Below are positions 17,282 to 26,512 of a stretch of 64,000 nt of DNA, piece by piece. Positions within the stretch are counted from its first letter, which is position 1. Each line of letters starts with the position of its first letter. The position numbers were made by a program, and so were the translations under genes. The DNA lies in assembly GCF_000515335.1 (NCBI RefSeq), contig NZ_KI911563.1, positions 1,752,056 through 1,816,055 of the forward strand. Direction: 5' to 3'. The notes beneath the pieces were generated by a model that was not told where the DNA came from, searched no databases, and worked only from the letters and a program-made list of their open reading frames with translations. Origin of the DNA: Cohnella panacarvi Gsoil 349. GTDB lineage: Bacteria; Bacillota; Bacilli; Paenibacillales; Paenibacillaceae.

Positions 17282-17309
17282 GAGAGCGAGGGTGATCCTC
17301 GCTCTCTTG
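17280..17309. terminator. bidirectional terminator between convergent genes
   Basis: AAGAGAGCGAGG pairs with CCTCGCTCTCTT around GTGAT. It overlaps the stop of the plus-strand membrane protein and ends six bases before the minus-strand SUMF1 gene's stop. Confidence 0.85.
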
Positions 17310-17314
17310 CATGC

Positions 17315-18169
17315 TTATTCGTCGCGGACGAGGCGCAAACCTTGATCCGGGCCGATGCCGTTCGCCTCGAAGTTGCTCACGTACGTCAAATCGCTTACTT
17401 CTCCCATCCAACCGCCGCCTTTTACGACCCTTGTAGAGGTACTGTCGCTTTCCGTTTCCCCGTAGCCGTTCCAGCACCATTCCCTTACGTTGCCCGACAT
17501 ATCGTAGAGACCCAGCTCGTTCGGTTTCTTGGCGCCGATCGGCCTGGATTGGTTATGGTTGTTCTCCACCAGCGGCCAATTCCAGTCGCCCGATAGAAGC
17601 TTATCTCCGGCGTTCTTCCAATACCAAGCCACTTCATCGGGGTCGTTGCTGCCGCTGTACGTGTAGCTCTTGCTCATCTGGCCGCCGCCCGCCGCGTATT
17701 GCCACTCCGCTTCGGTCGGCAAGCGATACCCGTCGGCTTCTTCGTTGAACGTTACCGTCCATTTCAAGTTATCGTATTCGCTCTTATTGGTCGGGTCTTT
17801 CGTATTCTTGTCGATGTTGTACACGGGCTTTAAGCCCTCTTGGACACTCCGCTTGTTGCAGTACTCCACGGCGTCATACCAACTGACCGTCTCGATTGGC
17901 CGATCGTCGCCCTTGAATTTCGACGGGTTGTTGCCCATTACTTCCGTCCATTCCTTCTGCGTAACCTCGTATTTACTAATATAGAAGCTATTAAGAGCTA
18001 CCCGTTGTCCATAATAGTTGGACTTCGCGTTCGTAAATGTCCCTCCTTTAACGTATACAAAGTTATCGTTCCATTCGGCCGTCGATGCGTTCTTGTCGGA
18101 CTTGTCCCGAGAACAAGCGCTGACTGCGAACATAGCGGAAAGCATAAGGAAAATCGCCAGCTTTCTCAT
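17315..18169 (-). CDS. SUMF1-fold (formylglycine-generating enzyme-like) lipoprotein
   Basis: The 284-residue product starts with a lipoprotein signal (MLSAMFAVSAC) and then a full SUMF1/FGE-sulfatase domain: FVYVKGGTFTNA, FYISKYEVTQKEWTEVMG, DRPIETVSWYDAVEYCN, DGYRLPTEAEWQYAAGG, and GLYDMSGNVREWCWNGYG. The segment that holds the two copper-binding cysteines in true FGE reads VVKGGGWMGEVSDLTYVSNF and has none, and no sulfatase gene is nearby, so it is unlikely to make formylglycine. An extracytoplasmic binding or scaffold role is possible. It lies 78 bases downstream of the GH11 xylanase on the same strand, with a hairpin between, so the two may be co-expressed at different levels. Confidence 0.88.
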   Translation of the reverse strand: MRKLAIFLMLSAMFAVSACSRDKSDKNASTAEWNDNFVYVKGGTFTNAKSNYYGQRVALNSFYISKYEVTQKEWTEVMGNNPSKFKGDDRPIETVSWYDAVEYCNKRSVQEGLKPVYNIDKNTKDPTNKSEYDNLKWTVTFNEEADGYRLPTEAEWQYAAGGGQMSKSYTYSGSNDPDEVAWYWKNAGDKLLSGDWNWPLVENNHNQSRPIGAKKPNELGLYDMSGNVREWCWNGYGETESDSTSTRVVKGGGWMGEVSDLTYVSNFEANGIGPDQGLRLVRDE

Positions 18170-18189
18170 GGATAGATCTCCTTTGTGTA

Positions 18190-18230
18190 AGAGTAAGGCC
18201 GCCCGATCGGGAGACCGGCGACCTTACTCT
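18190..18230 (-). terminator. hairpin between GH11 xylanase and SUMF1 lipoprotein
   Basis: AGAGTAAGG pairs with CCTTACTCT around a GC-rich inner stem. There is no T-run on the minus strand, so it may be an mRNA-stabilising or partially terminating structure. Confidence 0.5.
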
Positions 18231-18247
18231 GTTCAGTTGCTATTCCA

Positions 18248-18886
18248 TTACCAAACCGTTACGTTCGAGCTTCCGCTGCTTTGGTAGCCTTCGGTCGCCA
18301 GCACTTGGTAGGACCAGCTCGATCCGAGGTTCATTCCTTTGCTTGCCCATGCGCTGACGTGGTTGTTGAAGGTGATCGAGACGTTGCTTCCCGTCGGTCT
18401 CTTCGACTGTCTGACGCTCCAGAACTGTTGGAACGTCCTCGTACCGTCGATGGAAGGCGCGTTATAACGCATCGTCGTATAGATGTCGTACGTGCCGCCG
18501 TCGCTGTACACGTTGCCTTTATACGTTCCGGTCGGTCTGTACGTGCCCCAGCTGTCGACAACGTAATATTCGATGAGCGCGTTTCTCGTCCATCCGTAGA
18601 GGGTCAGATAGCCGTTGCCGGACGGTGCCCAGACGCCGGCGTTATAGTTGACCGTTCTATACCGCGATCCGGTATTCCAGCCTTTACCGACGACAAAATT
18701 ACCCGTATTGTACCAGTTAACGCTATAATTGCCTCCAGCGCCATTGACCGCATTAACCGTACCGCCGCCGTCCGTCCAGTTTTGCCAGTAATCCGTCGCC
18801 GCGCTCGAAGTGGCCGCGAACAAGCTTAGGCCCATCGTGGCCGCCAACACTACCGATAGTGCTTTCTTTCTGAACGTCATCATCAT
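18248..18886 (-). CDS. secreted GH11 endo-1,4-beta-xylanase
   Basis: The 212-residue protein is a single-domain family 11 xylanase with a signal peptide (about 1-29, ending SSAA). Family motifs run through the beta-jelly roll: [52 protein letters not shown] with the nucleophile Glu near residue 105, [14 protein letters not shown], and [11 protein letters not shown] with the acid/base Glu near 198. It cuts internal beta-1,4 bonds of xylan outside the cell. AGGAGG lies before an ATG triplet run at 18886. A TATAAT promoter overlapped by a cre-like box lies about 135 bases upstream. Confidence 0.97.
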   Translation of the reverse strand: MMMTFRKKALSVVLAATMGLSLFAATSSAATDYWQNWTDGGGTVNAVNGAGGNYSVNWYNTGNFVVGKGWNTGSRYRTVNYNAGVWAPSGNGYLTLYGWTRNALIEYYVVDSWGTYRPTGTYKGNVYSDGGTYDIYTTMRYNAPSIDGTRTFQQFWSVRQSKRPTGSNVSITFNNHVSAWASKGMNLGSSWSYQVLATEGYQSSGSSNVTVW

Positions 18887-19019
18887 CTTCCTCCTCTAAT
18901 TTGGGTTTTGACACGACTTGCTTACGTACTACCGTGAGTCGATCCATGCTGCAGTACATAACTTGTCCTGTGTCTGCTTCGTCGGCAATCGCCCCTCTCT
19001 CACCTCCCCTTCAAGGCAA

Positions 19020-19042
19020 ATTATAGAAGGTAAGCGCATACA
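19020..19042 (-). promoter_or_regulatory. promoter and cre-like box of the GH11 xylanase
   Basis: On the minus strand TGTATGCGCTTACC (19042-19029) matches 12 of 14 cre positions and sits directly before a TATAAT -10 (19025-19020). CcpA bound here would block polymerase. The rest of the 238-base gap 18887-19124 holds a long leader and no other gene. Confidence 0.45.
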
Positions 19043-19124
19043 TTTCACTCGACATATTAAAGGTTTATCCCCGACAATATATATGTTTTTTAGGTAAAAT
19101 TAGGGATAAAACGTTTTCCAATTC

Positions 19125-19691
19125 CTAGAATTCGATACCAAGCACGGCAGGAACGCCTTCCTCGTAATAGTGTTTCTCCGGTTTCATCTCCGTCACCAAG
19201 TCCGCGATCGCAAGTACGGACGGCAGCGCCCCCCGTCCGGTCAGCACCAGATGTTGGCCTTGCGGGCGGCTGCGGATCGTCTCCAGCACGTCCTCCAACG
19301 GAAGCACGTCGTCGATCGGGAAAGAACCGATCGCCAGCGCGTTATTGATCTCGTCCAGCACGACGAGACGGTGCTCTCCCGAGTGAATGCGTTCCTTGGC
19401 GAACGCCCACGCTCTCGCGAGCGCCTCCCGGTGTTCTTCCGGCGTCTTCAACCAAGTAAACCCGGCGCCCATCGAATGCATGGGAATGCCGAGCTTGTCC
19501 AGTACGATCTTCTCCCCGTAAGTGCGCTCGGGGGATTTAATGAATTGGATGATAATCGGGTTTAATCCCCTGCCGGCGGCTCGCACGGCTACTCCGATCG
19601 CGGCCGTCGTCTTTCCTTTGCCGTCGCCCGTGTAAACCAGAGTCAGGCCTCGTTCCTTGCGCGGTTTGCTCGATTGTTTCGTGTCGCTCAT
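19125..19691 (-). CDS. cobO: cob(I)yrinic acid a,c-diamide adenosyltransferase (CobO/BtuR type)
   Basis: The 188-residue product has the CobA/CobO/BtuR P-loop fold: YTGDGKGKTTAAIGVAVRA near residue 16, FIKSPERTYGEK, GAGFTWLKTPEEHREA, and VVLDEINNALAIG. It adds the 5'-deoxyadenosyl group of ATP to the cobalt of cob(I)yrinate diamide or cobalamin. Last gene of the cobalamin operon, it overlaps the cobQ stop by four bases. Confidence 0.95.
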   Translation of the reverse strand: MSDTKQSSKPRKERGLTLVYTGDGKGKTTAAIGVAVRAAGRGLNPIIIQFIKSPERTYGEKIVLDKLGIPMHSMGAGFTWLKTPEEHREALARAWAFAKERIHSGEHRLVVLDEINNALAIGSFPIDDVLPLEDVLETIRSRPQGQHLVLTGRGALPSVLAIADLVTEMKPEKHYYEEGVPAVLGIEF

Positions 19692-21283
19692 TCGCGTTCT
19701 CCTCCGTTCATGATTCGGTAGACGGCTTCCATATCCAGATGCAGGCGAACATGATCGGCCAGCCGGTCGAAAGATAGCTCGCGCAACCGTCCGAAGGCGG
19801 TGATCCGGTCGGACGGCGCAAGTCCATTCCCTTGGCGAACTTCGTTCAACCAGTCGTGCCTGAATCGATCGTTATGGAAAATGCCGTGTACGTACGTGCC
19901 CCATAGCCGTCCGTCCTCGGATATCGCGCCGTCCGGATGGAATGGTTGGTACGGATGGTAGCGTTGGTATGGCGCTTGCTCGCCGGTTAGTCGGCTGGAC
20001 TGGACGAGGAAAGGCTGAAGCACGGGTTCGAGAAAATCCGTTCTGCCCATATGTATCTCGTAGCCTTGTATCTCCGCGCCTGGGCTTACCGCTCCGAAGC
20101 CTGCGGCGACGGTCCCGATTACGCGCTCCGTCTTCTTGTCTTTCGCGTACGTCGTCTCCATCGGGAACAGGTTCATCCCCGCCACCTCGGGCAAGTCCGA
20201 CTCGACGAGGTCCGGATCGAGCAGCCTTCTTCCCATCATCTGATACCCTGCGCAGATGCCCGTCGCTCTCCCGCCTTCCTCGATATGGCGAAGCAGAAGA
20301 GATTCGAGCCCCGTATTCCGGAGGAACAATAGATCCTCCGTCGCGTTCTTGCTGCCCGGGACGATCACGACGTCCGGTTCGCCCCATTCGCGGGCGTCGC
20401 GCACGTAACGGACGTTGACGCCGGGCTCCTGCAGGAGAGGATCGAAATCCGTGAAATTGGACAAGCGGGGCAAGCGAAGAATCGCGATATCGAGCTCCTG
20501 TCCCGTTGCTGCCTTCTTACGGTATCCCTTAGAGTCCAGCGACGCGCCGTCCTCGTCCTCTAACTGCAAGTCGTCCAAGTACGGAACGACGCCGAGTACC
20601 GGCTTGCCGATCTTTCGCTCCAGCCACTCCAAGCCGGGGGTCAGCAGGGAGACGTCGCCTCGGAATTTGTTGATGATCACCCCGCGCACGCGGTCGCGCT
20701 CTTCCGGCTCTAGAATGTCCATCGTTCCCACGATGGACGCGAACACCCCGCCCCGGTCGATGTCGGCCACAAGCAGCACGGGGGCGTCGGCCCATCCGGC
20801 CAGTCGCATGTTGACGATATCCCGGTCCTTCAGGTTCACCTCCGCCGGACTGCCCGCTCCTTCCAGAACGACCGCTTCGTACTCGTCCCGAAGACGGGCT
20901 AGCGCCGCCTTTACGATCTGCTCGGCCTCGGGCAAGTAACGCTCGCGGTAATCCCTCGCGCTCATGTCCGCGAACGGCTTGCCGTGCACGACGACTTGAG
21001 CGGCCATGTCCTGCTTGGGCTTCAGGAGGATCGGATTCATGTCCGTCGTCGCCGCGATGCCGCAAGCGTCCGCCTGCATGCCTTGCGCCCGCCCGATCTC
21101 CTTGCCGTCCGGAGTCACGTAAGAATTAAGCGACATATTCTGCGACTTGAACGGCGCCGCCTTGATGCCGTCCTGCTTAAGAATTCGGCATATAGCGGTC
21201 GCGAGAAGGCTCTTGCCGACATCGGATGCCGTGCCTTGCAACATAATCGTTGCCGCCGCTCGCCGATTGTTCGCATCGGTCAT
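19688..21283 (-). CDS. cobQ: cobyric acid synthase
   Basis: The 531-residue product has the N-terminal dethiobiotin-synthetase-like ATPase domain (MLQGTASDVGKSLLATAICR, residues about 13-32; KSQNMSLNSYVT) and a C-terminal glutaminase domain with nucleophile Cys in ATGICAGYQMMGRRL and catalytic His in GTYVHGIFHND. It amidates the b, d, e and g side chains of adenosylcobyrinic acid a,c-diamide using glutamine and ATP. Length and motifs are typical. It overlaps both neighbours by four bases. Confidence 0.96.
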   Translation of the reverse strand: MTDANNRRAAATIMLQGTASDVGKSLLATAICRILKQDGIKAAPFKSQNMSLNSYVTPDGKEIGRAQGMQADACGIAATTDMNPILLKPKQDMAAQVVVHGKPFADMSARDYRERYLPEAEQIVKAALARLRDEYEAVVLEGAGSPAEVNLKDRDIVNMRLAGWADAPVLLVADIDRGGVFASIVGTMDILEPEERDRVRGVIINKFRGDVSLLTPGLEWLERKIGKPVLGVVPYLDDLQLEDEDGASLDSKGYRKKAATGQELDIAILRLPRLSNFTDFDPLLQEPGVNVRYVRDAREWGEPDVVIVPGSKNATEDLLFLRNTGLESLLLRHIEEGGRATGICAGYQMMGRRLLDPDLVESDLPEVAGMNLFPMETTYAKDKKTERVIGTVAAGFGAVSPGAEIQGYEIHMGRTDFLEPVLQPFLVQSSRLTGEQAPYQRYHPYQPFHPDGAISEDGRLWGTYVHGIFHNDRFRHDWLNEVRQGNGLAPSDRITAFGRLRELSFDRLADHVRLHLDMEAVYRIMNGGERE

Positions 21284-22344
21284 GATAAGGCCTCCTTCAG
21301 TGCCCGGATCAGGCGCTCGTTATCCCGTCTAAGCCTGATGGCGAGCCGGAAGCAGGACGCATCCAGCCCGTCGAATAACGAGGCGTCCCGAATGAGGATG
21401 CCATGGCGCGCCATCGCTCGTTGCAATCGCCGTGCGTCCATCCCGGTCTCCCCGGGCAAGGAGACAAGCAGAAAATTCGTATCGCTCGGGAATACCGTCA
21501 GCCCGAGACGGCTCAATTCGCCCATCAGCCAGGGGCGTTCCTCCTGCAGCCATGCCCGCGTCCTCTCGGCGTACGCCCGCTCATCCAAGACGGCTTCGCC
21601 GATCAGTTGCGCGAGGAAGTTGACGCTCCAATGCGTCTGCGCCCCCTTAAGCCGACGGACAATATCCGGGTGCGCGACGAGGAAGCCGAGCCGGATGCCC
21701 GGAATGGCGTAAAATTTGGTCATCGAACGAATGACTTGGATACGCGGGGACTCCGCCGCATGGCGAATATAAGAGATTCCTTCCTCATCGGGAAGGAAAT
21801 CAAGGAACGCTTCGTCCAGCATCATCCGCGTTCCCGATAGTCTTAGCGCGTCCAGCACGCGCGCCGGGACGATGCGTCCGGTCGGGTTGTTCGGATGGCC
21901 GAGGAACACCGTTCTCTCGCCAGCATCGGGCGCGTTCGACAGCTCGAATGCGCATTCGCGCAGGAGCGGTTCCGGGATCGTCCTGCCTCCGGCCTTCCGT
22001 ACCGCGTCTTCGTATTCCGTGAAGGAAGGGCGGGCGAGTATCGTCTCCGCCGGCCGCAACTCCCGGACGACGAGATCGATGAGCTCGGCCGCCCCGTTCC
22101 CGACAAGGATGCTTTCCGGCGGGATTCCGTAGGCTTGGGACAGCTTATTCCTCAATCCGCGCGCCGCGGGATCCGGGTAACGCGCAATGTCGCGCCAACG
22201 TTCCCGCATCAATTCGCCGACGACTTCCGGCGGACCGAACGGGTTCATATTCGAGCTATAATCCAACCAATCTTCCTCCGGACGGCCGAAAGCTTCCGTC
22301 GCCGTCAATAAATCCCCGCCGTGACCGTAACGTTCCAGTTCCAA
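21280..22344 (-). CDS. cobD: L-threonine-O-3-phosphate decarboxylase (PLP aminotransferase class I fold)
   Basis: The 354-residue product is a PLP fold-type I enzyme: YSSNMNPFGPPEVV near the N-terminus, GNGAAELIDLVVRELRP, FLGHPNNPTGRIVP, and the PLP lysine in IRSMTKFYAIPGIRLGF. In the cobalamin operon this subgroup makes (R)-1-amino-2-propanol O-2-phosphate for the nucleotide loop. Histidinol-phosphate aminotransferase is the nearest alternative, but the context decides for CobD. The TAA/ATG boundary with cobS is 12 bases long. Confidence 0.93.
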   Translation of the reverse strand: MELERYGHGGDLLTATEAFGRPEEDWLDYSSNMNPFGPPEVVGELMRERWRDIARYPDPAARGLRNKLSQAYGIPPESILVGNGAAELIDLVVRELRPAETILARPSFTEYEDAVRKAGGRTIPEPLLRECAFELSNAPDAGERTVFLGHPNNPTGRIVPARVLDALRLSGTRMMLDEAFLDFLPDEEGISYIRHAAESPRIQVIRSMTKFYAIPGIRLGFLVAHPDIVRRLKGAQTHWSVNFLAQLIGEAVLDERAYAERTRAWLQEERPWLMGELSRLGLTVFPSDTNFLLVSLPGETGMDARRLQRAMARHGILIRDASLFDGLDASCFRLAIRLRRDNERLIRALKEALS

Positions 22345-22356
22345 ACGTAAACCCTC

Positions 22357-23178
22357 CTAAGCTGCATGGAATGCGTAACTAGCCAAAGCGACCAGCAGAC
22401 CGATCTCGATGCACTCGTTCAATGCGCCGTATACGTCGCCGGTCAATCCGCCTAACTTCCGATGTATGACAACGGACAGCAACGTCCCTACGCCGTAAGT
22501 AATAAGCGCCGCCGCGATTAGGAACCAACCGATGTCTATGGCGTTCCATCCGGATTCGAATGCCAGAGCCGTCACGGTCACGATCGCCGCGCCGAATCCG
22601 GAGGCGATCGCGTGCCGCTTGCCGACGGCGCGAAACAGCGCCCCTAGCCCCGGTCCCTGCCGGGCATACGGCCAGCAAGCGATCGCCGTTCCGAGGAAAG
22701 CGCGGCTCCATACCGGAACGAGTATGGCGAGCGACAACCAATCGTTCCGCCAGTCCTCGATCAGCGCCGCGACGGTCGCAACCTTCAAACCTACGGCGAA
22801 GACGCACGCCATGACTCCCATCGCGCCGACGCGGCTGTCCTTCATAATCTCCAGCATCCGCTCCGGGGAACGATGGCTCAGCAGACCGTCCGCCGTGTCC
22901 ATCAAGCCGTCCAGATGAAGCCCGCCGGAGAGCAGCGTCCATACCGCGACCAGAAGGATGGCGACGACCACGGGAGGCATCGCTGGCGCGAGCAGCAAAC
23001 CCGCAAGCGCCACGATCAATCCGATCGCCGCGCCGACAAGCGGATAGAACGCGACGCTGCGGCGGGAAAGCCGTTCATCGTAGGCAAGCGACACCGGTAT
23101 CGGTATGCGCGTCAGGAATTGAAACGCAGCCGCCAAAGCTTCCAAACCGCTTATAACGAATAACCGCAAACTGCGCAT
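22357..23178 (-). CDS. cobS: adenosylcobinamide-GDP ribazoletransferase (cobalamin synthase)
   Basis: Start is ATG 23178, with GGGAGGG seven bases upstream; the frame continues far upstream inside cbiB, but that is not coding. The 273-residue membrane protein shows FQFLTRIPIPV near residue 20, FYPLVGAAIGLIVALAG, and GGLHLDGLMDTADGLLSHRS with the acidic metal-binding residues, then several helices. It joins alpha-ribazole (phosphate) to adenosylcobinamide-GDP. Overlaps the cbiB end by 28 bases. Confidence 0.94.
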   Translation of the reverse strand: MRSLRLFVISGLEALAAAFQFLTRIPIPVSLAYDERLSRRSVAFYPLVGAAIGLIVALAGLLLAPAMPPVVVAILLVAVWTLLSGGLHLDGLMDTADGLLSHRSPERMLEIMKDSRVGAMGVMACVFAVGLKVATVAALIEDWRNDWLSLAILVPVWSRAFLGTAIACWPYARQGPGLGALFRAVGKRHAIASGFGAAIVTVTALAFESGWNAIDIGWFLIAAALITYGVGTLLSVVIHRKLGGLTGDVYGALNECIEIGLLVALASYAFHAA

Positions 23179-24116
23179 AACAACCCTCCCGCAACCAGTA
23201 TGCCGACGCCGTACAATAGCCGGACGGCATGGACGATATCTTGCCTGCGAAGCGAGCGCGTCGCCCAACCCATCTTCGCCCGCTCGCTGACGACTTCGCC
23301 GTAACGGTTCGTGCCGCCCAGCTGTATGCCGAGAGCTCCCGCGACCGCCGATTCGGGAATGCCGCTGTTCGGGCTCGGATGCAAGCGGGCGAACGCAACG
23401 ATCGCCTTGAAGGACCGCGATGGAGAGGACGGGCGATACAAGGCGGATACGATCACGAGCAGCAGCCCCGTCAGCCTCGCGGGTATCCAGTTCAAGACGT
23501 CGTCCAATCGGGCGGACGCCCAGCCGAACCGCAAGTATCGGTCGTTGCGATAACCGACCATGGAATCGAGCGTGTTCGCGGCCCGGTAGAGCATCGCGAG
23601 CGGAGCCGCCCCCAGCCAAGCGAAGAACAGCGGCGAGATCACCGCGTCCACGATATTCTCCGAGACGGTCTCGACCGTCGCCCGCGACACCTCGGATTCG
23701 TCTAGTTCGCGCGTATCTCTTCCGACGATGTAGCCCGTGTACTGTCGCGCTCCGGGCAGATCCTCAAGCATCAGCCTGTCGTAGACGAGCATTGCCGCGT
23801 CCTTCAGCCCTCGTATCGCGATCGTCGTCGAGATGAACCAAGTCTGCGCCGCATAGCCGAACCAAGGATGAATCCATGCGGCGAGCGCGGTCGCCCCCCA
23901 CATCGCGAAGAAGCTCGTTGCAATCACTGCTAGCGTCATTAGCGCTCCATTGAAACGTTTCGCTTCGCGCGGAAGCAGCCTTCGCTCCAAATACGCGGTC
24001 AGTCGGCCGATCGCGATGACCGGATGCGGCAGCCGCTTCGGATCTCCGACGATCCAATCGATTACGATTGCTGCGAGAAGCATGATCATCATCTCTTGCA
24101 ACGAATAGAAGATCAT
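23151..24116 (-). CDS. cbiB: adenosylcobinamide-phosphate synthase
   Basis: The ATGA overlap with the cobU stop places the start at 24116, giving 321 residues, normal for CbiB/CobD-type membrane enzymes. Motifs: DWIVGDPKRLPHPVIAIGR near residue 20, YIVGRDTRELDESEVSRA, TVSENIVDAVISPLFFAWLG, and HPSPNSGIPESAVAGALGIQ. It condenses aminopropanol (phosphate) with adenosylcobyric acid. A longer frame up to 24425 is antisense-free but lies inside cobU and is rejected. Confidence 0.94.
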   Translation of the reverse strand: MIFYSLQEMMIMLLAAIVIDWIVGDPKRLPHPVIAIGRLTAYLERRLLPREAKRFNGALMTLAVIATSFFAMWGATALAAWIHPWFGYAAQTWFISTTIAIRGLKDAAMLVYDRLMLEDLPGARQYTGYIVGRDTRELDESEVSRATVETVSENIVDAVISPLFFAWLGAAPLAMLYRAANTLDSMVGYRNDRYLRFGWASARLDDVLNWIPARLTGLLLVIVSALYRPSSPSRSFKAIVAFARLHPSPNSGIPESAVAGALGIQLGGTNRYGEVVSERAKMGWATRSLRRQDIVHAVRLLYGVGILVAGGLLCAVCGYSL

Positions 24117-24676
24117 AACATCCCGCCGTCGAATCGGAAAGCTAGTCTCTTCAGCTCGACCGGAATGCCCGCCGTCACCAGGAACACTTGGTCGCTTAGC
24201 GAGGCGAGTCTCTGATTCATGCCGCCTGCCACGTCCCGAAAATAACGCCCCAGCGGATATTCGGGAACGATTCCGCTCCCGACTTCGTTCGTGACGAGGA
24301 TCGTCGTGCCTTGCCGCGCCGAGATCGCCGCCGCCAGCTCTTCGATCTTGCGCTGAACGAGACTCTCCCCGTCCGCGTCGCGCTCGGCCCTCAACAGCCA
24401 ATTCGATGCCCATAAAGTCAAGCAATCCACGAGTATCGTGCGATTGTCCGGCACCGTCCTTAGCATCGCGGCAAGCTCATACGGTTCCTCGATCGTCTCC
24501 CATGCATAGCCCGAACGATCCCGGCGTTCGCGATGACGTACAAACCTCGTCCGCATCTCTTCCTCGAAGATTTGCGCGGTGGCGATATAGACGGCGCTGT
24601 CTGCCGTATGCATCGCAACCTGCTCGGCGAAGCTGCTTTTGCCGCTTTTGGCGCCGCCCGTCACGAGCACGATCAT
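24113..24676 (-). CDS. cobU: adenosylcobinamide kinase/adenosylcobinamide-phosphate guanylyltransferase
   Basis: The 187-residue product has the CobU Walker A VTGGAKSGKSSFAEQ at residue 5, the RFVRHRERRDRSG segment with the guanylylated His, ILVDCLTLWASNWL (Walker B), and LVTNEVGSGIVPEYPLGRYF. It phosphorylates and then GMP-modifies cobinamide. Four-base overlaps with cobT and cbiB. Confidence 0.95.
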   Translation of the reverse strand: MIVLVTGGAKSGKSSFAEQVAMHTADSAVYIATAQIFEEEMRTRFVRHRERRDRSGYAWETIEEPYELAAMLRTVPDNRTILVDCLTLWASNWLLRAERDADGESLVQRKIEELAAAISARQGTTILVTNEVGSGIVPEYPLGRYFRDVAGGMNQRLASLSDQVFLVTAGIPVELKRLAFRFDGGML

Positions 24677-25722
24677 CGCGATACCCCGGCGGAATCGAAC
24701 GTCGCCATTTCCCGCATGATGCGCACGGCCGCTTCGACCAGATGGAACGCGAGCGCCGCTCCAGTCCCCTCGCCAAGCCGCATATGCATATCCAGCATCG
24801 GCGAGAGTCCCAGCCGCTCGAGCACGAGTCGATGCCCTTGCTCTTGGGAGACGTGGGACGCGATGAGATATTCGCGCGCGTTCGGAGCGATCCGGACGGC
24901 CGTCAGCGCGGCGATCGAAGCGATGAAACCGTCGACGACGACCGGAACTTGGCGGGCTGCCGCGCCGAGAATGACGCCCGCGAGACCCGCGATCTCCAAC
25001 CCGCCGAGCTTGCTCAATACGTCGAGAGGATCGGCCGCGTCCGGAGCGTTAACCGCGATCGCTTGCCGGATCGTATCCCGTTTGCGCCGAACGCCGGCGT
25101 CGTCGACTCCGGTTCCGCGTCCGACCGCAAGCTCGGGCTCGATACTCGCGAACACCGCTAGCATCGCCGCGCTCGGAGTCGTATTCCCGATCCCCATCTC
25201 GCCCGTCGCGAGCAACCGATAGCCGTCATCCGCCAATTGACCAGCCAATTCGATTCCGTGCGATATCGCCAGGATCGCCTCCTCGCGGCTCATCGCCGGT
25301 CCCCTTGCGATATTGGCGGTACCTTTGCGCACTTTGCGAACGCGCAGCGATTCGTGCGCGAGATCCGCGTTCACGCCGATATCGACGCAGACGACGTCCG
25401 CGCCCGCTTGGCGCGCGAGCACGTTGATCGCGGCCCCGCCGTGAAGGAAGTTCATGACCATCTGCGGCGTCACCTCCGCCGGGAACGCGCTGACGCCTTC
25501 TTCGCATACGCCGTGGTCGGCGGCCATGACGACGACCGCTTTCCGCGACACGTCGAGCGAGAGCGAGCCTTCGATCCCCGCAAGCCGAACGGCGATGTCC
25601 TCCAGCTTGCCCAGGCTGCCCGGCGGTTTCGTTAACGTATCCAGATAACGGGCTGCATCCGCCCTAGCCTGCACGTCGGTCGGGCGAATACGGGCTATCG
25701 CCTCGTTTAATTTATGGCTCAT
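24673..25722 (-). CDS. cobT: nicotinate-nucleotide--dimethylbenzimidazole phosphoribosyltransferase
   Basis: The 349-residue product keeps the CobT signatures: TKPPGSLGKLEDIAVRLAG near residue 32, MAADHGVCEEGVSAFPAEVT, NFLHGGAAINVLARQ, LATGEMGIGNTTPSAAML, and GRGTGVDDAGVRRK, with a C-terminal LGEGTGAALAF that supplies the catalytic Glu. It makes alpha-ribazole phosphate, the lower ligand precursor. Overlaps the ABC ATPase gene by 11 bases. Confidence 0.96.
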   Translation of the reverse strand: MSHKLNEAIARIRPTDVQARADAARYLDTLTKPPGSLGKLEDIAVRLAGIEGSLSLDVSRKAVVVMAADHGVCEEGVSAFPAEVTPQMVMNFLHGGAAINVLARQAGADVVCVDIGVNADLAHESLRVRKVRKGTANIARGPAMSREEAILAISHGIELAGQLADDGYRLLATGEMGIGNTTPSAAMLAVFASIEPELAVGRGTGVDDAGVRRKRDTIRQAIAVNAPDAADPLDVLSKLGGLEIAGLAGVILGAAARQVPVVVDGFIASIAALTAVRIAPNAREYLIASHVSQEQGHRLVLERLGLSPMLDMHMRLGEGTGAALAFHLVEAAVRIMREMATFDSAGVSR

Positions 25723-26512
25723 CGTGAGCGCCTCCTTGACGTAATAAAATTTGAGGCAATCCGTATAGCGGATGCTCGACGACGATCGGCTTCGTGCCGT
25801 ATACTCGGCGAATCAATTCTCCGCGCACGAGCTCCCCCGGGGTTCCGATCCCGACGATCGAGCCCTTATGAAGCAGCAGCATACGGTCGCAATACATCGC
25901 TGCCAAGTTGAGATCGTGCAACACGGCGACGACCGTCATCTTCCGTTCCCGTTGCCAGGCCTTGACGATATCCATCATCTGAATCTGATAACCGATGTCC
26001 AGATACGTCGTAGGCTCGTCCAGCAATAACACGCTCGGCTGCTGCGCCATCGCTTTGCCAAGCGCCACCCGCTGCCGCTCGCCTCCGCTGAGCTCCGTCA
26101 GCATAATATGCCGAAGCTCAGCGAGATTCAATTGGTCGAGGACGGCATCGACGATCTCATCGCTTGCGCCGCTATCGTCTCCCAACCAATTTTGATACGG
26201 GTACCGTCCCATCTCCACGACTTCCCTCACGGTGAAGCTCGCGGGCGGAATCGGCTCCTGCTGCAGCACGGCCAATACGCGGGATAGCTGCTTGCGCGTA
26301 TAACCGCCTATGGGCGATCCGTTCAGAGCCAGTTCGCCGCCGTCCGGCTTCACGATGCCGGATAGCAGCTTCAGCAATGTCGACTTTCCGCTCCCGTTCG
26401 GACCGAGAATGCCGAAGAACTCCCCTTCCGCAACGGAGAAGCTTAGCTGATCCAATACTTTTCGTTCCCCGTAATACTTATCTAAGCGCTCCATTCTCAA
26501 CAATAGCGTCAC
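25712..26512 (-). CDS. ABC transporter ATP-binding protein, corrinoid/iron-siderophore type (BtuD-like)
   Basis: A GTG at 26512, overlapping the permease TGA as GTGA, gives 266 residues; an internal ATG at 26494 (MERLDKYYG) is the alternative. Walker A is GPNGSGKSTLL, signature LSGGERQRVALG, Walker B VLLLDEPTTYLD, and the His loop follows in VAVLHDLNLAAMYCD. It powers the FecCD-type permease next door. Riboswitch and operon position make corrinoid (vitamin B12 or cobinamide) the likely cargo. The C-terminal extension after the ATPase core is usual for this family. Confidence 0.9.
   Translation of the reverse strand: MTLLLRMERLDKYYGERKVLDQLSFSVAEGEFFGILGPNGSGKSTLLKLLSGIVKPDGGELALNGSPIGGYTRKQLSRVLAVLQQEPIPPASFTVREVVEMGRYPYQNWLGDDSGASDEIVDAVLDQLNLAELRHIMLTELSGGERQRVALGKAMAQQPSVLLLDEPTTYLDIGYQIQMMDIVKAWQRERKMTVVAVLHDLNLAAMYCDRMLLLHKGSIVGIGTPGELVRGELIRRVYGTKPIVVEHPLYGLPQILLRQGGAHDEP

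Noticed and set aside
22357..23619. 420-residue version of CobS
   Set aside because: The extra N-terminus lies inside cbiB, has no family match, and a good ribosome site places the start at 23178.
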